Shown here piece by piece: positions 1-9,192 of a stretch of DNA of 64,000 nucleotides (within the stretch, counting starts at the first letter, position 1; every line of letters starts with the position of its first letter). The DNA comes from JACVRW01 sp963819115. GTDB lineage: Bacteria; Actinomycetota; Thermoleophilia; Solirubrobacterales; Thermoleophilaceae. Position numbers and translations under genes: made by a program. The DNA is taken from assembly GCA_963819115.1 (NCBI GenBank), contig CAWFUR010000001.1:248001-312000 (forward strand). Direction: 5' to 3'. Under the pieces are notes generated by a model. It worked only from the letters and a program-made list of their open reading frames with translations. It made no database searches and was not told where the DNA came from.

Positions 1-1186
1 CGATCTCGCGAGCGAGGGGTCTCAAGATCACGCCGTGGCGCCGTATGGCCGCCGCCAGCTTGGCCGCCGCGCCGGCATCGCGGGCGAGCAGGTCGGGCTC
101 CAACTCCACGGCGGCCACGAAGCCGAGCCCGGCTCGGACATGGGCCACGGCGGGATGCTCTTCGAGCGGCCGCAGCTCCTCCTCCAGCCGCTGCTCGAGG
201 CGCCGGCTCGCGTCGAACAGGCCCTCCTCCTCGAGGATGTCCATGTTCGTCAGCGCAGCCACGCAGCAAGTGGGATGGCCGGCATAGGTGGTGCCGTGGC
301 GCCAAACCCGGTGAGCCTCGCCCTGCCAGAGCGGATCGGCGACGCTACCCGAGACCACGACCCCGCCCAGGGGCAGGTAACCCGACGTGACCCCCTTGGC
401 GAACACGATCATGTCGGGCGTCACGCCGAAACGCTCGATCCCGAACCAGGTGCCGAGCCTTCCGAACCCGGCGATCACGGAGTCGCAGACAAGCAGGATC
501 CCGTAGCTGCGACAGAGGTCGGCGACTCCCTCGAGATAGCCGGCCGGCGGGTGCAAGACGCCGCCGGCGCCGATCACCGGCTCGAAGAAGAAGGCCGCCA
601 CGCGCTCGGGACCGACCCGCTCGATCTCCTGTTCGAGCGCGGACAGCGAGTCGTGCTGCACCTGAGTCGTGTCCGGGATCAGCGGACCGAAGGCCGCGCG
701 GTTGCCCTCGATGCCGCCAAGGCTCGTGCCGAAGCCGAACACCCCGTGGAAGCTCCCGCTGCGGCTGATCACGTGCGTGCGGTGCGGTTGGTCCTGCGCG
801 GTCCAGTAGAAGCGCGCCAGCTTGGCCGCGGTCTCGATGCTGTCGCCACCGCCCGTGGTCAGCAACACGCGGGCGTCGTCCATCGGCGCGAGCTCGGCCA
901 GGCGCCTGGCGAGCGCGTCGGCCGGCTCGTTGGTGATGTCGCCGAAGATCGAGTAGGCGTCGAGCTTGACGAGCTGCTCCGCGATCGCGTCGGCCATCCG
1001 CTGCCGGCCGTGTCCGATGTTCGAGTACCAGAGGCTCGCGGTCCCGTCGATGTAGCGGTTGCCCTCGACGTCCCAGAGCCATACGCCCTCGGCACGCTCG
1101 AGCGTCAGCTCGTGTCCCGCGACCGCCGACATGTCCGAGAAGGGGTGCCAGAGCCGGGCTTGGTTCGTCGTGACCGCTACGCCCAT
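1..1186 (-). CDS. Class III PLP aminotransferase (omega-transaminase type), 3' end outside window
   Basis: Transfers an amino group from an amine or omega-amino acid to a keto acid using pyridoxal phosphate in the cytosol. The protein starts at an ATG at 1186 and reads open to the window edge (395 residues seen; family about 430-460). The LWHPF motif near residue 12 is typical of the BioA/omega-amino acid:pyruvate group. The PLP lysine is K264 in FAKGVTSGY. It is divergent from a second class III aminotransferase, with about 180 bp between the starts. The substrate cannot be read from the sequence; a polyamine, beta-alanine or similar amine is plausible. Confidence 0.9.
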   Translation of the reverse strand, partial: MGVAVTTNQARLWHPFSDMSAVAGHELTLERAEGVWLWDVEGNRYIDGTASLWYSNIGHGRQRMADAIAEQLVKLDAYSIFGDITNEPADALARRLAELAPMDDARVLLTTGGGDSIETAAKLARFYWTAQDQPHRTHVISRSGSFHGVFGFGTSLGGIEGNRAAFGPLIPDTTQVQHDSLSALEQEIERVGPERVAAFFFEPVIGAGGVLHPPAGYLEGVADLCRSYGILLVCDSVIAGFGRLGTWFGIERFGVTPDMIVFAKGVTSGYLPLGGVVVSGSVADPLWQGEAHRVWRHGTTYAGHPTCCVAALTNMDILEEEGLFDASRRLEQRLEEELRPLEEHPAVAHVRAGLGFVAAVELEPDLLARDAGAAAKLAAAIRRHGVILRPLAREI

Positions 1187-1367
1187 GTTCGCCTCTCCTC
1201 TCGCTGCGCTCGCCAGCGGAAACCATACGCCGGGAGCGGAGCGCGAGTCAAGAAGTTGGAGCCAATCAGCCTCCTCCGCCGTCGGTGGATGGCCGTGCAA
1301 TGGGGAAGAGCACCCCTCAATGACGGCGATTGCATCCAAATTGCCCTTCCGCGACAATGGCGGGGGC

Positions 1368-2636
1368 ATGGATAAGGCTGAGGTCCTGGAGCTCACGCGG
1401 CGCTACGTTGCGCCCCATCGCGTGGAGACGTGGGAGGCTTACGGCACCCAGCTGGTCATCGGCCGGCGCGACGGATATCGAATCTGGGATCTGGACGGGC
1501 AGGAGCTGCTCGACCTGCATCTGAACGGCGGCACGTTCAACCTCGGGCACCGCAACCACGAGCTCGTGAACACGCTGTCCTCAGCTCTGGCCGGGCTCGA
1601 CATCGGAAACCACCACTTCGCCAGCACCGCTCGGGCGCGGCTCGGGCAGGAGCTGGCGCGGCTGACGCCGGGCGCTCTGACCTACTCGGTGTTCTGCGCG
1701 AGCGGGAGCGAGGCGAACGACGTCGCGATCAAGACCGCGCGCCGCGCCACCGGGCGCCGGAAGGTCGTGGCCCTGGAGGCCGGCTACCACGGCCGGACCG
1801 GCCTGTCCGGCGCTGCCGGCCAGGATGCGGCAGCGCGCTACTTCCTCTCCGACTCGCCGGATTTCCTGACCGTTCCGTTTGGCGAGCTGGATGCCATAGA
1901 GGGCCACCTGCGCGGCGGCGACGTCGCGGCGGTATTGCTCGAGACGGTCCCGGCAACCTACGGGTTTCCGCAGCCGCCGCCCGGCTACCTGAGGGGAGTG
2001 CGGTGTCTCTGCGACGAGCATGGGGCGCTCTACATCGCGGACGAGGTGCAGACCGGCCTCGGCCGCTCGGGAACGCTGTGGGCGGTCGAGGGGCCCGGCG
2101 TCGAGCCAGACGTGCTGGTGACCGGCAAGGGCTTGTCGGGCGGCCTCTACCCGATCGCCGCCGCCGTGATCGCCGCTGACGTAGGCGGCTGGCTGCACGA
2201 GGACGGCTGGGGGCACGTCTCGACCTTCGGCGGTTCCGAGATCGGGTGCCAGGTGGCGCTTAAGGTCCTCGAGATCACCACTCGCGAGGACGTGACTCGC
2301 CACGTCGGGCATCTCATCGACCGCTTCGCTGACGCGCTCGCGCGCGTGCGCGATTCCCAGCCGTACCTGGCCGAGGTCCGTCAGACCGGCTTGATCATCG
2401 GTCTGCGCGTGGACCACCCGGACGGCGCGGTCTACATGCAGCAGGAGCTGTTCAAGCGGGGCGTCTGGGCGATCGCCTCCGGGTTCGACCAAGCGGTGCT
2501 CCAGTTCAAGCCGGGGCTCCTGCTCGACGACGCGGACGTCGACCTTGTCCTGGAGCGCCTGGCCGACGCGCTGGCCGCCGCCAAGGACGTCGACCGGCCC
2601 GTTCCGCGCCGCCACCGCACCGGCGCTGAGCGGTGA
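1368..2636 (+). CDS. Class III PLP enzyme (aminotransferase or phospho-lyase type)
   Basis: 422 residues from the ATG at 1368; an upstream in-frame extension would run into the divergent gene, so this start is preferred. The PLP-binding lysine is K254 in VTGKGLSGG, preceded by the ADEVQTGLGRSG cofactor segment. Its TGA stop overlaps the GTG start of the next gene, an APH-type kinase, so the two are translationally coupled. Known enzyme pairs of this make-up include hydroxylysine kinase with phosphohydroxylysine phospho-lyase, whose lyase has the class III aminotransferase fold. That function is an inference here; an ordinary transaminase is the alternative. Confidence 0.88.
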   Translation: MDKAEVLELTRRYVAPHRVETWEAYGTQLVIGRRDGYRIWDLDGQELLDLHLNGGTFNLGHRNHELVNTLSSALAGLDIGNHHFASTARARLGQELARLTPGALTYSVFCASGSEANDVAIKTARRATGRRKVVALEAGYHGRTGLSGAAGQDAAARYFLSDSPDFLTVPFGELDAIEGHLRGGDVAAVLLETVPATYGFPQPPPGYLRGVRCLCDEHGALYIADEVQTGLGRSGTLWAVEGPGVEPDVLVTGKGLSGGLYPIAAAVIAADVGGWLHEDGWGHVSTFGGSEIGCQVALKVLEITTREDVTRHVGHLIDRFADALARVRDSQPYLAEVRQTGLIIGLRVDHPDGAVYMQQELFKRGVWAIASGFDQAVLQFKPGLLLDDADVDLVLERLADALAAAKDVDRPVPRRHRTGAER

Positions 2637-3643
2637 CTGCGTCGGACCCGGCGGATCGCGCGGGCTTCGAGCTGCTCGCGAGAGCGGCGCTCGAGCGCTA
2701 CCCGGTATCCCAAGAGGTCGACCTGGCGTTCGTCAGGCACGGCGAGAACGTGACGTTCCGCGTCGATGACCGCCACCGGTCGTTCGCGCTTCGGCTCGCG
2801 CGGCCGGGCTACCAGACGCCCGCCGCGATCCGCTCCGAGATCACCTGGATGGAGGCCCTGCGCCAAGCCGGGATCGCCACGCCGCGCACGGTGCGCGGGA
2901 GCGACGGCGAGGTCGTCCAGGAAGTCATGTTCGAGGGACGGTCCCGGCTGGTGGTGGCGTTCGACTGGGTTGCCGGCGTCCCGCTTCGCGAAACGATGGC
3001 CACCGATCCCTGGGCGCGCCTGGGCGAGATCATGGCCCGCATCCACCGGCACGGACGGGAGTGGACTCCGCCAACCGGCTTCGAACGCCCGGCGTGGGAC
3101 CTCGAGGCCCTGGTCGGAGAGCAGCCGCGGTGGGGCACGCCGTGCCCCGACGGCGCCTGGCCCGCCACGGACCGCGACCTGCTCGTCGCCGCCCGCGCCG
3201 CAGTCCGCGACAGGCTCGTCGCGCTGGGGACCGGTCGCGACCGCTTCGGTCTTCTCCACGCGGACCTCGGATTCGAGAACGTCCTGGTTGCGGCCGACGC
3301 GACCACGGTCATCGACTTCGACGACTGCGGTCCCAGCTGGTACGTGTACGAGCTCGCGAGCGTGCTCTATCCACTCGTCGACGACGAGCGCTTCCAGCGC
3401 TGCGCGGACGCGCTCGTAGCCGGCTACCGGCGGTCGGGCAAGTTTGCGGACGACGCGCTCGCCGAGCTGCCGACCTTCTTGATGTGTCGGCGACTCGCAA
3501 CGCTCGGCTGGACGTTCAGCCGCGCCGAGACCGCGCACGCGCGGCGCCAGCGACAGAGACGCATCCGCACCAGCCCCACGGCCGCGGCTCGCTTCCTCGA
3601 CTGGCACGCTACGCACCCCCTCGAGGCGGCGCGGAGCCGCTAG
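2633..3643 (+). CDS. APH-family small-molecule kinase
   Basis: 336-residue aminoglycoside phosphotransferase/choline kinase-fold enzyme. The catalytic loop is HADLGFENVL (H209, D211, N216) and the metal-binding aspartate is D228 in VIDFDDCG. It starts at a GTG inside the GTGA overlap with the upstream PLP enzyme. It more likely phosphorylates a small alcohol or amino alcohol for its neighbour than an antibiotic, because it sits in a catabolic gene set with a GntR regulator. Its stop shares the four bases CTAG with the convergent regulator gene. Confidence 0.85.
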   Translation: MTASDPADRAGFELLARAALERYPVSQEVDLAFVRHGENVTFRVDDRHRSFALRLARPGYQTPAAIRSEITWMEALRQAGIATPRTVRGSDGEVVQEVMFEGRSRLVVAFDWVAGVPLRETMATDPWARLGEIMARIHRHGREWTPPTGFERPAWDLEALVGEQPRWGTPCPDGAWPATDRDLLVAARAAVRDRLVALGTGRDRFGLLHADLGFENVLVAADATTVIDFDDCGPSWYVYELASVLYPLVDDERFQRCADALVAGYRRSGKFADDALAELPTFLMCRRLATLGWTFSRAETAHARRQRQRRIRTSPTAAARFLDWHATHPLEAARSR

Positions 3644-4338
3644 TCGAAGGGCTCGACGTCGTCCAGCAGGCCGACGCGCGTGCGGCGAATGTGCTGGCGC
3701 TGGCGTTCGCCGGCGTCGTCGGCATCGCGACGCTCGATCGCGTCGATGATCAGCCGGTGCTCGAGATGGACGATCTCCAGCCGCTCTGGCGGTAGCGCGC
3801 CGACGTAGGCGCGGCGGTATTGCTGGGTCTGATTCCAGAAGCCCTCAGCCATGCGCAGCGCCTGCGGCATCTCGGCTCTGCGATAGCTGGCCAGATGGAA
3901 CTGACGGTCCTCGGCGAGCCACTTCTGCACGTCCCCAGCCACGGCCTCGATCGCCAGCATTCGCTCACGCAGGTCGGCGATGTCCTCGCCGGTGAGGTTC
4001 GGGACGCTGGCGGCCAACACGACCGGCTCGATCACCTCGCGCAGGCGATACAGCTCGACGCACTCCTTGAGGTCGACCCGCGCGACACGCGCGCCGCTGT
4101 GCGGGACGAGGCTGACCAGGCCCTCATTCTCGAGCTGACGGAGCGCCTCTTTAACCGGGATCCGGCTGACGCCGTAGTCGCTGGCAAGCGCCTCTTGGCG
4201 GATCCGATCTCCCGGCCTCAGGTCGCCGCGCAGGATCAGGTTCCTGACCCCCTCCAGGATCAGATCGCTTGCGGGACGATATCCCTCCTCGTCGGGAGTC
4301 GACGATGCGCGAGCCACTCGGCGAAAAATCGTATCCAA
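3640..4338 (-). CDS. GntR-family transcriptional regulator with FCD domain
   Basis: 232 residues. An N-terminal winged helix (about residues 22-85, including GDLRPGDRIRQEALA and VSRIPVKEALRQLENEGL) is followed by an all-helical FCD effector domain (about 90-220, with R-x-V-I-E-P and HLASYRRAE segments). FadR-type regulators of this group sense organic acids and usually control adjacent catabolic genes, so the convergent PLP enzyme/kinase pair is the likely target. The first start is TTG at 4338; a GTG at 4317 is an alternative. It lies 15 bp downstream of the VOC gene and is probably cotranscribed with it. Confidence 0.9.
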   Translation of the reverse strand: MDTIFRRVARASSTPDEEGYRPASDLILEGVRNLILRGDLRPGDRIRQEALASDYGVSRIPVKEALRQLENEGLVSLVPHSGARVARVDLKECVELYRLREVIEPVVLAASVPNLTGEDIADLRERMLAIEAVAGDVQKWLAEDRQFHLASYRRAEMPQALRMAEGFWNQTQQYRRAYVGALPPERLEIVHLEHRLIIDAIERRDADDAGERQRQHIRRTRVGLLDDVEPFD

Positions 4339-4353
4339 ACCGGCTCCCGTCCC

Positions 4354-4815
4354 TCAGGGCTCGCGAGCGAACAGCTCCAGGACGTGCCCGTCCGGGGGGA
4401 CACGCAAGTAGGCGGCCCACAGGCCGGCGTGCCGACCCGTGTCGATCGCGACCGGGCCTGCTTGGTCGACCGGCTCGGCCCCACACTCCACGGCCAGCCG
4501 CCAGGACTTCGCCGCGCTGTCAACCCAGAGGCAGATGTGGGCGTGGCCGGGCCGGTCGTGGGCCAGGACGCCGGTCGGGGCCGCTGCGGGGTACTCGAGC
4601 AACTCGAGTCTCACGTCACCTGCGAGGTCGAAGAACGCCGCTTCAATCCGCACTCCCGCGATGCCCACGAGCCGCCCGACATAGGGCCGGTCCAGTGTCG
4701 GCGGGGACACGGGCGGCGCGCCCAGAAAGCGCTGCCAGAAGGCGATCGCCGCGCCGAGGTCGGAAACGGTCAAGCCCACGTGGGCCACGCCGCCGATGGC
4801 ATTCGAACCGCCCAC
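4354..4815 (-). CDS. VOC (glyoxalase/epimerase-like) family protein
   Basis: 153 residues with two beta-alpha-beta-beta-beta modules. Four likely metal ligands are visible: H in VAHVGLTV, E in VRLELLEY, H in HAHICLWV and E in HVLELF. This resembles methylmalonyl-CoA epimerase and other single-chain VOC enzymes. The substrate is unknown; position upstream of a GntR regulator suggests a small catabolic operon. Confidence 0.85.
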   Translation of the reverse strand: MGGSNAIGGVAHVGLTVSDLGAAIAFWQRFLGAPPVSPPTLDRPYVGRLVGIAGVRIEAAFFDLAGDVRLELLEYPAAAPTGVLAHDRPGHAHICLWVDSAAKSWRLAVECGAEPVDQAGPVAIDTGRHAGLWAAYLRVPPDGHVLELFAREP

Positions 4816-5218
4816 GCCAGGCCCTTCCCGGTCAGCCCACTCGGATCATCTTCTTGTTGACAAGCTCCTCGGTGCCCGAGCTCGCGTCCGAACCCTGAGC
4901 GCTTGACGCCGTCAAACCGGTGCTCGGGCGCGTCGCCGAGGAGTCCGCTCGGCTGATCGTTCGAGACCGCGTCGAAGAGCTCACGGACTCTTGCGCGGTC
5001 ATCTCCACCCGGCGCATTCCGGCGACCCTACCGAGGAAGCTCGATCGAACACGTCATCCCGCAAGCCTGGACCGACACCTGGCCGCTCGATGATCACGAA
5101 AAGGCTCTGATCCGCCGCAGCAGCTGCCTGCGCCGTCTCGGCGGCCGTCCGTCTCGAGCTCGTGCAAGTACAGCCCTCCGAGCGATGCTCCCATCGTGAG
5201 GCAATCTCGCTTAGAGGA
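4816..5218. other. Intergenic stretch with no recognised gene
   Basis: About 400 bp with no reading frame that looks like a protein family, no RNA gene and no clear repeat. It marks the left edge of the region rich in broken genes. Confidence 0.5.
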
Positions 5219-5492
5219 TTAGGCGTCTGAAGACGTTCCGCCCTGGGCGGCCGGACGCTCCCGGTAGCGCCAGGCGTGGATGCCCCAGGCGGCCGCTCCT
5301 GCGGGCAGTGGCAGCCAATAGGGCGGGGGCGACGAAGTAGAGCGACACGCCCGTGACGCCAAGGACCGCGATGCGACGGAGCGGCACGATCATCGGCTGC
5401 CGCTGTCGGCCGGGCTCGCGACGGTGCCTGATGGCGTCCTCGCGGAGGCACTCTTCGCGCTCCTCAGGAGTCCAGGCCTTCTGCTCGCGCAT
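5219..5492 (-). CDS. Small membrane protein, one frameshift
   Basis: Starts with MREQKAWTPEEREECL; the charged N-terminus is followed by a hydrophobic segment (PLRRIAVLGVTGVSLYFVAP). As read, the frame then turns into low-complexity sequence, but skipping one base near 5325 gives a natural second hydrophobic segment (YWLPLPAGAAAWGIHAWRY) and a TAA stop, about 90 residues in all. No family recognised. Confidence 0.45.
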
Positions 5493-5647
5493 GCTCTCCG
5501 AGCCTAGCCCCACACCGACTCGGGCTCGGCGGAACCGCGGGCTGCGAGGGAAATGGGACTTTGACACCGTGTGAGGCCGTAGCATCCGTCCGGCATGTTG
5601 CGATTGCCCCCGACGCTTTGTGGATGAGTCCTCCGGCGACTCTTCTC

Positions 5648-5938
5648 ATGTGGTTTCAGCTGCAGTCCCCGGAGCTGGCCGAGGAGTTTGAGCGTCTGAT
5701 GACGGAGGATCGCGACATCGTCCGCGGGTCGCTGGACACGGTCTCCGATTGGCGGCTTACGCGGCCGGCGGACGTGCCCGGACAGACCATGGGTCAAGCC
5801 GATTACGTGCTGATCGCCGAGATCGTCGAAGTGAGGCGCTTCGAGCAACAGGCGAGCGAACACGTCCAACGTTTGACGGACGACTTGGAGCATCTCGTCT
5901 CGAGCCGGGGGATGCTCGTCGTGCGTCCCGTCCTTTGA
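5648..5938 (+). CDS. Small protein resembling a dimeric alpha/beta barrel
   Basis: 96 residues from ATG 5648 (MWFQLQSPELAEEF); an ATG at 5624 would add eight residues. The pattern strand (VSDWRLTRPADVPG), strand (DYVLIAEIVEV), helix (FEQQASEHVQRLTDDLEHL), strand (MLVVRPV) suits an ABM/EthD-like ferredoxin fold of about 95 residues. Function unknown. Confidence 0.5.
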   Translation: MWFQLQSPELAEEFERLMTEDRDIVRGSLDTVSDWRLTRPADVPGQTMGQADYVLIAEIVEVRRFEQQASEHVQRLTDDLEHLVSSRGMLVVRPVL

Positions 5939-6117
5939 AATCCGCGGTCCGTGGAGGGCGATCAGGCCCGCCCTCGGTCTGGGCCCCAGATGTCCCGGGT
6001 GACGCCAAGCCGCGAGTACCCGCGCAAAGATGAAGGCGGGTGTCGGCGGGGCAAGCCCTGCTCAGCTGCCCTCCGATCGGCCCAGGTCAGCCGAGGCCGG
6101 CTTGGGCTGTCCGCGCT

Positions 6118-6663
6118 CTAGGTGTTCGCGCGGCGTTCCGCCTCGGCTTGGATCAGGTCCAGCGACGCCGCGACGGCCCGCTCCCACAGTCGGGCGACGC
6201 GATGGCCCCACCACTGCCCGAGTCGCCACCCGTCGGTGCCCATCTCGCCGAGGTAGGTGAAGCGGGTGCCCTCGGGAGCCTCGGTCAGCTCGTAGGTTTC
6301 CACGACATGTGGGACCGGTCCGCGCAGCAAGCGGAACGAGATCCGGTGCGGGCGCTCGAACCGCACCGTCTCGACCGTCGTGGTCGTCAGCCCCCCGACG
6401 TCCGTCAGGTGCGCGGCCAGCGCCATGTCGCTCCCGCGTTCCCAGACGCGCAGCTTGTCACTCATCGCTCGAGGGGTGCGGGCGAGGTACGGGGCGGCGA
6501 TCACATCGAAGACCGTCCCCGGCGGCGCGGCGATGGTGCGCTCGATCGGCCCGAGCGGGCGCAGTCGGCGGCCCAGCCCGAGGTCGAGCGTCAGCGCGCC
6601 GCGCACTGTCAGCAGGTAGCCGCCGCCGGCAGCGGCGGCGAGCAGGCCGATGGTGGCGCGCAT
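6118..6663 (-). CDS. SRPBCC (polyketide cyclase-like) domain protein with N-terminal membrane anchor
   Basis: 181 residues from the ATG at 6663. A short hydrophobic N-terminus (MRATIGLLAAAAGGGYLL) precedes a START/SRPBCC domain: IERTIAAPPGTVFDVIA, a central beta-rich part, FTYLGEMGTDGW, and a long C-terminal helix ending ASLDLIQAEAERRA. These domains bind hydrophobic ligands. The start region (6655-6688) has a close copy at 13189-13222. Confidence 0.75.
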   Translation of the reverse strand: MRATIGLLAAAAGGGYLLTVRGALTLDLGLGRRLRPLGPIERTIAAPPGTVFDVIAAPYLARTPRAMSDKLRVWERGSDMALAAHLTDVGGLTTTTVETVRFERPHRISFRLLRGPVPHVVETYELTEAPEGTRFTYLGEMGTDGWRLGQWWGHRVARLWERAVAASLDLIQAEAERRANT

Positions 6664-6756
6664 CGTCACAGCGTACGCGGGAGCGAGATACGCTTTCCCG
6701 CCTGCGTGCTCGGGCCAACCTGAACCGCTACGACAGCCATGCCCAAGGCCCAAACC

Positions 6757-7000
6757 ATGACGAGCGCCGAGCGTTACAGCCCGGTCCGCTGACCGACGGC
6801 GAGCGCTGGACCGCGGGGGCGCTGGCCGACCTGCGCGGGGGCCGCCACCGGCCCGGCGCCTGGGCGGCGTTTCTGCACAGCTCACTGGAGCGCTCGCGCA
6901 GCACGCGGTCAGAGCGACCCGAGCTGGCTCGCCAGGCCGTCATATGGGGAGTGACCGGCGGAGGCGCATGGCTGGCAGCCTGCGGCGCGGTGATGTGCTC
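6757..7000 (+). pseudogene. 5' fragment of a CDP-alcohol phosphatidyltransferase-like gene
   Basis: From ATG 6757 (MTSAERYSPVR, then one missing base, then LTDGERWTAGALADLRGG) to LARQAVIWGVTGGGAWLAAC. About 113 bp at 6881-6993 match 16571-16683 at roughly 87 percent. That second copy continues into the catalytic CDP-OH motif, which is absent here. This copy therefore keeps only the N-terminal part and breaks off near 6995. Confidence 0.55.
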
Positions 7001-7131
7001 GTCGAACGTGAACGGCGAAGCGCCCGGTCCTGGGAGTGGCGAGTCCCGCGAGGCGGAGCGACTGTCCGTGTTGGACCGTCGGGACGAGGGGCTCATAGCA
7101 GCGCTAGTCGTCGGCGCGCTTGTCTTCGGCT

Positions 7132-7377
7132 CTAGGTGGAGCTCCGCGGGAGTTGTCGCGCCGTCGTACGTTCGTGTTGTGCGTGTTCGGCGGCTGCACA
7201 GCGCGCGCAGCGCAACTTGCGCGCGGGCGGGCTCGCCTGCATCGGGACCCTGATCGGCATGAAGAACGTCAACTGCTCCTCGGACTCGATTAGGTGCTCC
7301 GGACACAGCGCGGCGCCGCAGCGCCCGCACACGGCGACGGCGGGCGTCTCGTCGGGCTGGCAGTCCAAGCAGTTCAT
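7132..7377 (-). CDS. Small cysteine-rich Zn-binding protein of the arsenic cluster
   Basis: 81 residues. Cysteine pairs at MNCLDCQ and CGRCGAALCPEH, and a third pair in LRCARCAAAEH, suggest one or two zinc-ribbon/B-box-like sites; similar to DUF2180-type proteins. The ATG at 7377 overlaps the acr3 stop (ATGA), so it is translationally coupled to the arsenite pump. Role unknown; metal sensing or arsenite handling is an inference. Confidence 0.65.
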   Translation of the reverse strand: MNCLDCQPDETPAVAVCGRCGAALCPEHLIESEEQLTFFMPIRVPMQASPPARKLRCARCAAAEHAQHERTTARQLPRSST

Positions 7378-8513
7378 CGGGTTTGTACGGGTTTCGCGAC
7401 CGGGTCGCACAGGGGCTCGGCCACCGGAGTGGCCGCGATCGGTTCCTCAGGCCACCAGCGCCCGCGTAGCCAGAGCGCGACGTAGACGAGCGCGACGAGA
7501 ACCGGAACCTCGATCAGCGGCCCGACCACGCCGGCCAGCGCCTGCCCGGAGCTGGCGCCCCAAACGCCGACGGCGACCGCGATGGCCAGCTCGAAGTCGT
7601 TGGAGGCGACGGTGAAGGCGAGCGTCGCGGTGCGCGCGTAACCGAGGCCCATCGCCCGACCGGTGACGAACCCGAGCACCCACATGCCGGCGAAGTAGGC
7701 CAGCAGCGGCAGCGCGATGCGCGCGACTGTCAGCGGTTCGGCGGTGATGGTGTCCCCCTGGATCGCGAACAGCAGCACGATGGTGAACAGCAGGCCGTAG
7801 AGCGTGATCGGCGCGATCCGCGGGATGAACCGGGACTCGAACCACTCGCGTCCATGCGTGCGCAGGCCCCAGCGGCGGGTGAGGTAGCCGGCCGTCAGCG
7901 GGATGCCGAGGAAGATCAGCGTGATGCGGCCGACCTCCCAGATGCCGACCTCGAAGCCCTGCGTGTCGAGCCCGAGCAGGTCGGGCAGGGCGTTGAGGTA
8001 GAACCAGCCGAGCAGCGCGTAGGCGACCACCTGGAAGATGGCGTTGAAGATGACCAGGACGGCGGCACGGTCGTTGTCGCCCCCAGCGAGGTCATTCCAG
8101 ATGAGCACCATCGCGATGCAGCGCGCCAGCCCGACGACGATGACGCCCGTGCGGTAGGCAGGCTCGTCGGCGAGAAACAGCCAGGCGAGAGCGAACATCA
8201 GGGCCGGCCCGACGACCCAGGAGAGGAACAGCGCGACGCCGAACATGCGCCCGTCGCCGCGCATCTTGCCCATGTCCTCGTAGCGGACCTTCGTGAGGAC
8301 CGGGTACATCATCAGCAGCAGGCCGAGCGCGATCGGCAGGCTGACCGTGCCGACCTTGAGCTTGTCGAGGAAGTCGTTCAGCCCCGGCACCACGGACCCG
8401 AGCGCCAGGCCGCCCGCCATCCCGAGCGCGATCCACAGCGGTAGGAACCGGTCGAGGGTCGACAGGCGACCCATCACGACAGGGTCGGACTGGTGGGTGA
8501 CGGTGTCGGTCAT
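7374..8513 (-). CDS. acr3: Arsenite efflux permease Acr3
   Basis: 379 residues with about ten membrane segments; exports arsenite across the cytoplasmic membrane. Family features: LPLWIALGMAGGLALG near the start, VGLARCIAMVLIWNDLAGG with the conserved cysteine of Acr3, and FTVASNDFELAIAVAVGVWG near the end. It follows arsC on the same strand and overlaps the next gene by ATGA. The start is ATG 8513; a later in-frame ATG 14 codons in is possible. The gene reads through intact although its neighbour arsC is frameshifted. Confidence 0.95.
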   Translation of the reverse strand: MTDTVTHQSDPVVMGRLSTLDRFLPLWIALGMAGGLALGSVVPGLNDFLDKLKVGTVSLPIALGLLLMMYPVLTKVRYEDMGKMRGDGRMFGVALFLSWVVGPALMFALAWLFLADEPAYRTGVIVVGLARCIAMVLIWNDLAGGDNDRAAVLVIFNAIFQVVAYALLGWFYLNALPDLLGLDTQGFEVGIWEVGRITLIFLGIPLTAGYLTRRWGLRTHGREWFESRFIPRIAPITLYGLLFTIVLLFAIQGDTITAEPLTVARIALPLLAYFAGMWVLGFVTGRAMGLGYARTATLAFTVASNDFELAIAVAVGVWGASSGQALAGVVGPLIEVPVLVALVYVALWLRGRWWPEEPIAATPVAEPLCDPVAKPVQTR

Positions 8514-8560
8514 GAGGGAGGCTTGCTGTGGGTCATGTGCGAGGTATCCAAGGAGGCGGG

Positions 8561-9179
8561 CTAGGCGACTGCCAGGGCGTCGCACTTCTCCTGGCGCAGG
8601 CATTCGCGGGTGCGGCGGTGGGCGATCGACATGACGAACGAGCGAACGACGGCGTCCTGGTAGTCGCCCAGGATGGCATCGGCGCAGGTGCGGATCTCGG
8701 CGTCGGAGCGGACCCCCTCGAACTCCTTGGCCAGGCCCGGCAAGAGCCGGGCGAGCCGAATCTGGTGGGCGCTGCGGTCGGACCGGATGGCGTCGATGCG
8801 GGTGTCGATCAGGTCTCTGACCCTGGCTTCGACGGCGTCGCGGATCGAGCGGACCTCTTCGAGCGATTTGCCGGCGGGGTCGGGTATGTCCCAGTCCTCG
8901 ACGGTGGTGGGAACGTAGGGGCAGGTGGCGCCGCAGGCCAGAGTGATGGCCCAGTCCGCGTGGAGCTGCATCTCCACGGTCAGCTTCTTCGGCTTGCGCG
9001 GCGGATAGGTCGATGCCGACCTCCGCCATCGCTTCGACGACCTCGGGCCAGACCTCCCGGCCGGGCTCCTGTCCGGCGGATTCGGCCCGAATGTCAGGCG
9101 GGCCGTGGCGCTCAAAGAACGCTTGGGCCATCTGGGAGCGGCCGGCGTTGTGGGTGCAGACGAACAGGACGTATTTCAT
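8561..9179 (-). CDS. arsC: Arsenate reductase, LMW-phosphatase type, with C-terminal helical domain (one frameshift)
   Basis: Reduces arsenate to arsenite for export by Acr3. The N-terminus MKYVLFVCTHNAGRSQMAQ carries the P-loop nucleophile motif CTHNAGRS (Cx5R). One extra base near 9000 breaks the frame at GIDLSA; after it the other frame gives RKPKKLTVEMQLHADWAITL, CGATCPYVP and DWDIPDP (acid motif). Beyond the usual enzyme end lies an extra helical bundle of about 75 residues (HQIRLARLLPGLAKEF to CDALAVA), like the three-helix dimerisation domain of some actinobacterial homologues. About 205 residues if repaired. Confidence 0.85.
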
Positions 9180-9192
9180 GGTCCTCCCTCTT

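Noticed and set aside
35..1375. Long rightward open frame over the first kilobase
   Set aside because: It is the antisense shadow of the class III aminotransferase, whose motifs and codon pattern are clear on the minus strand.
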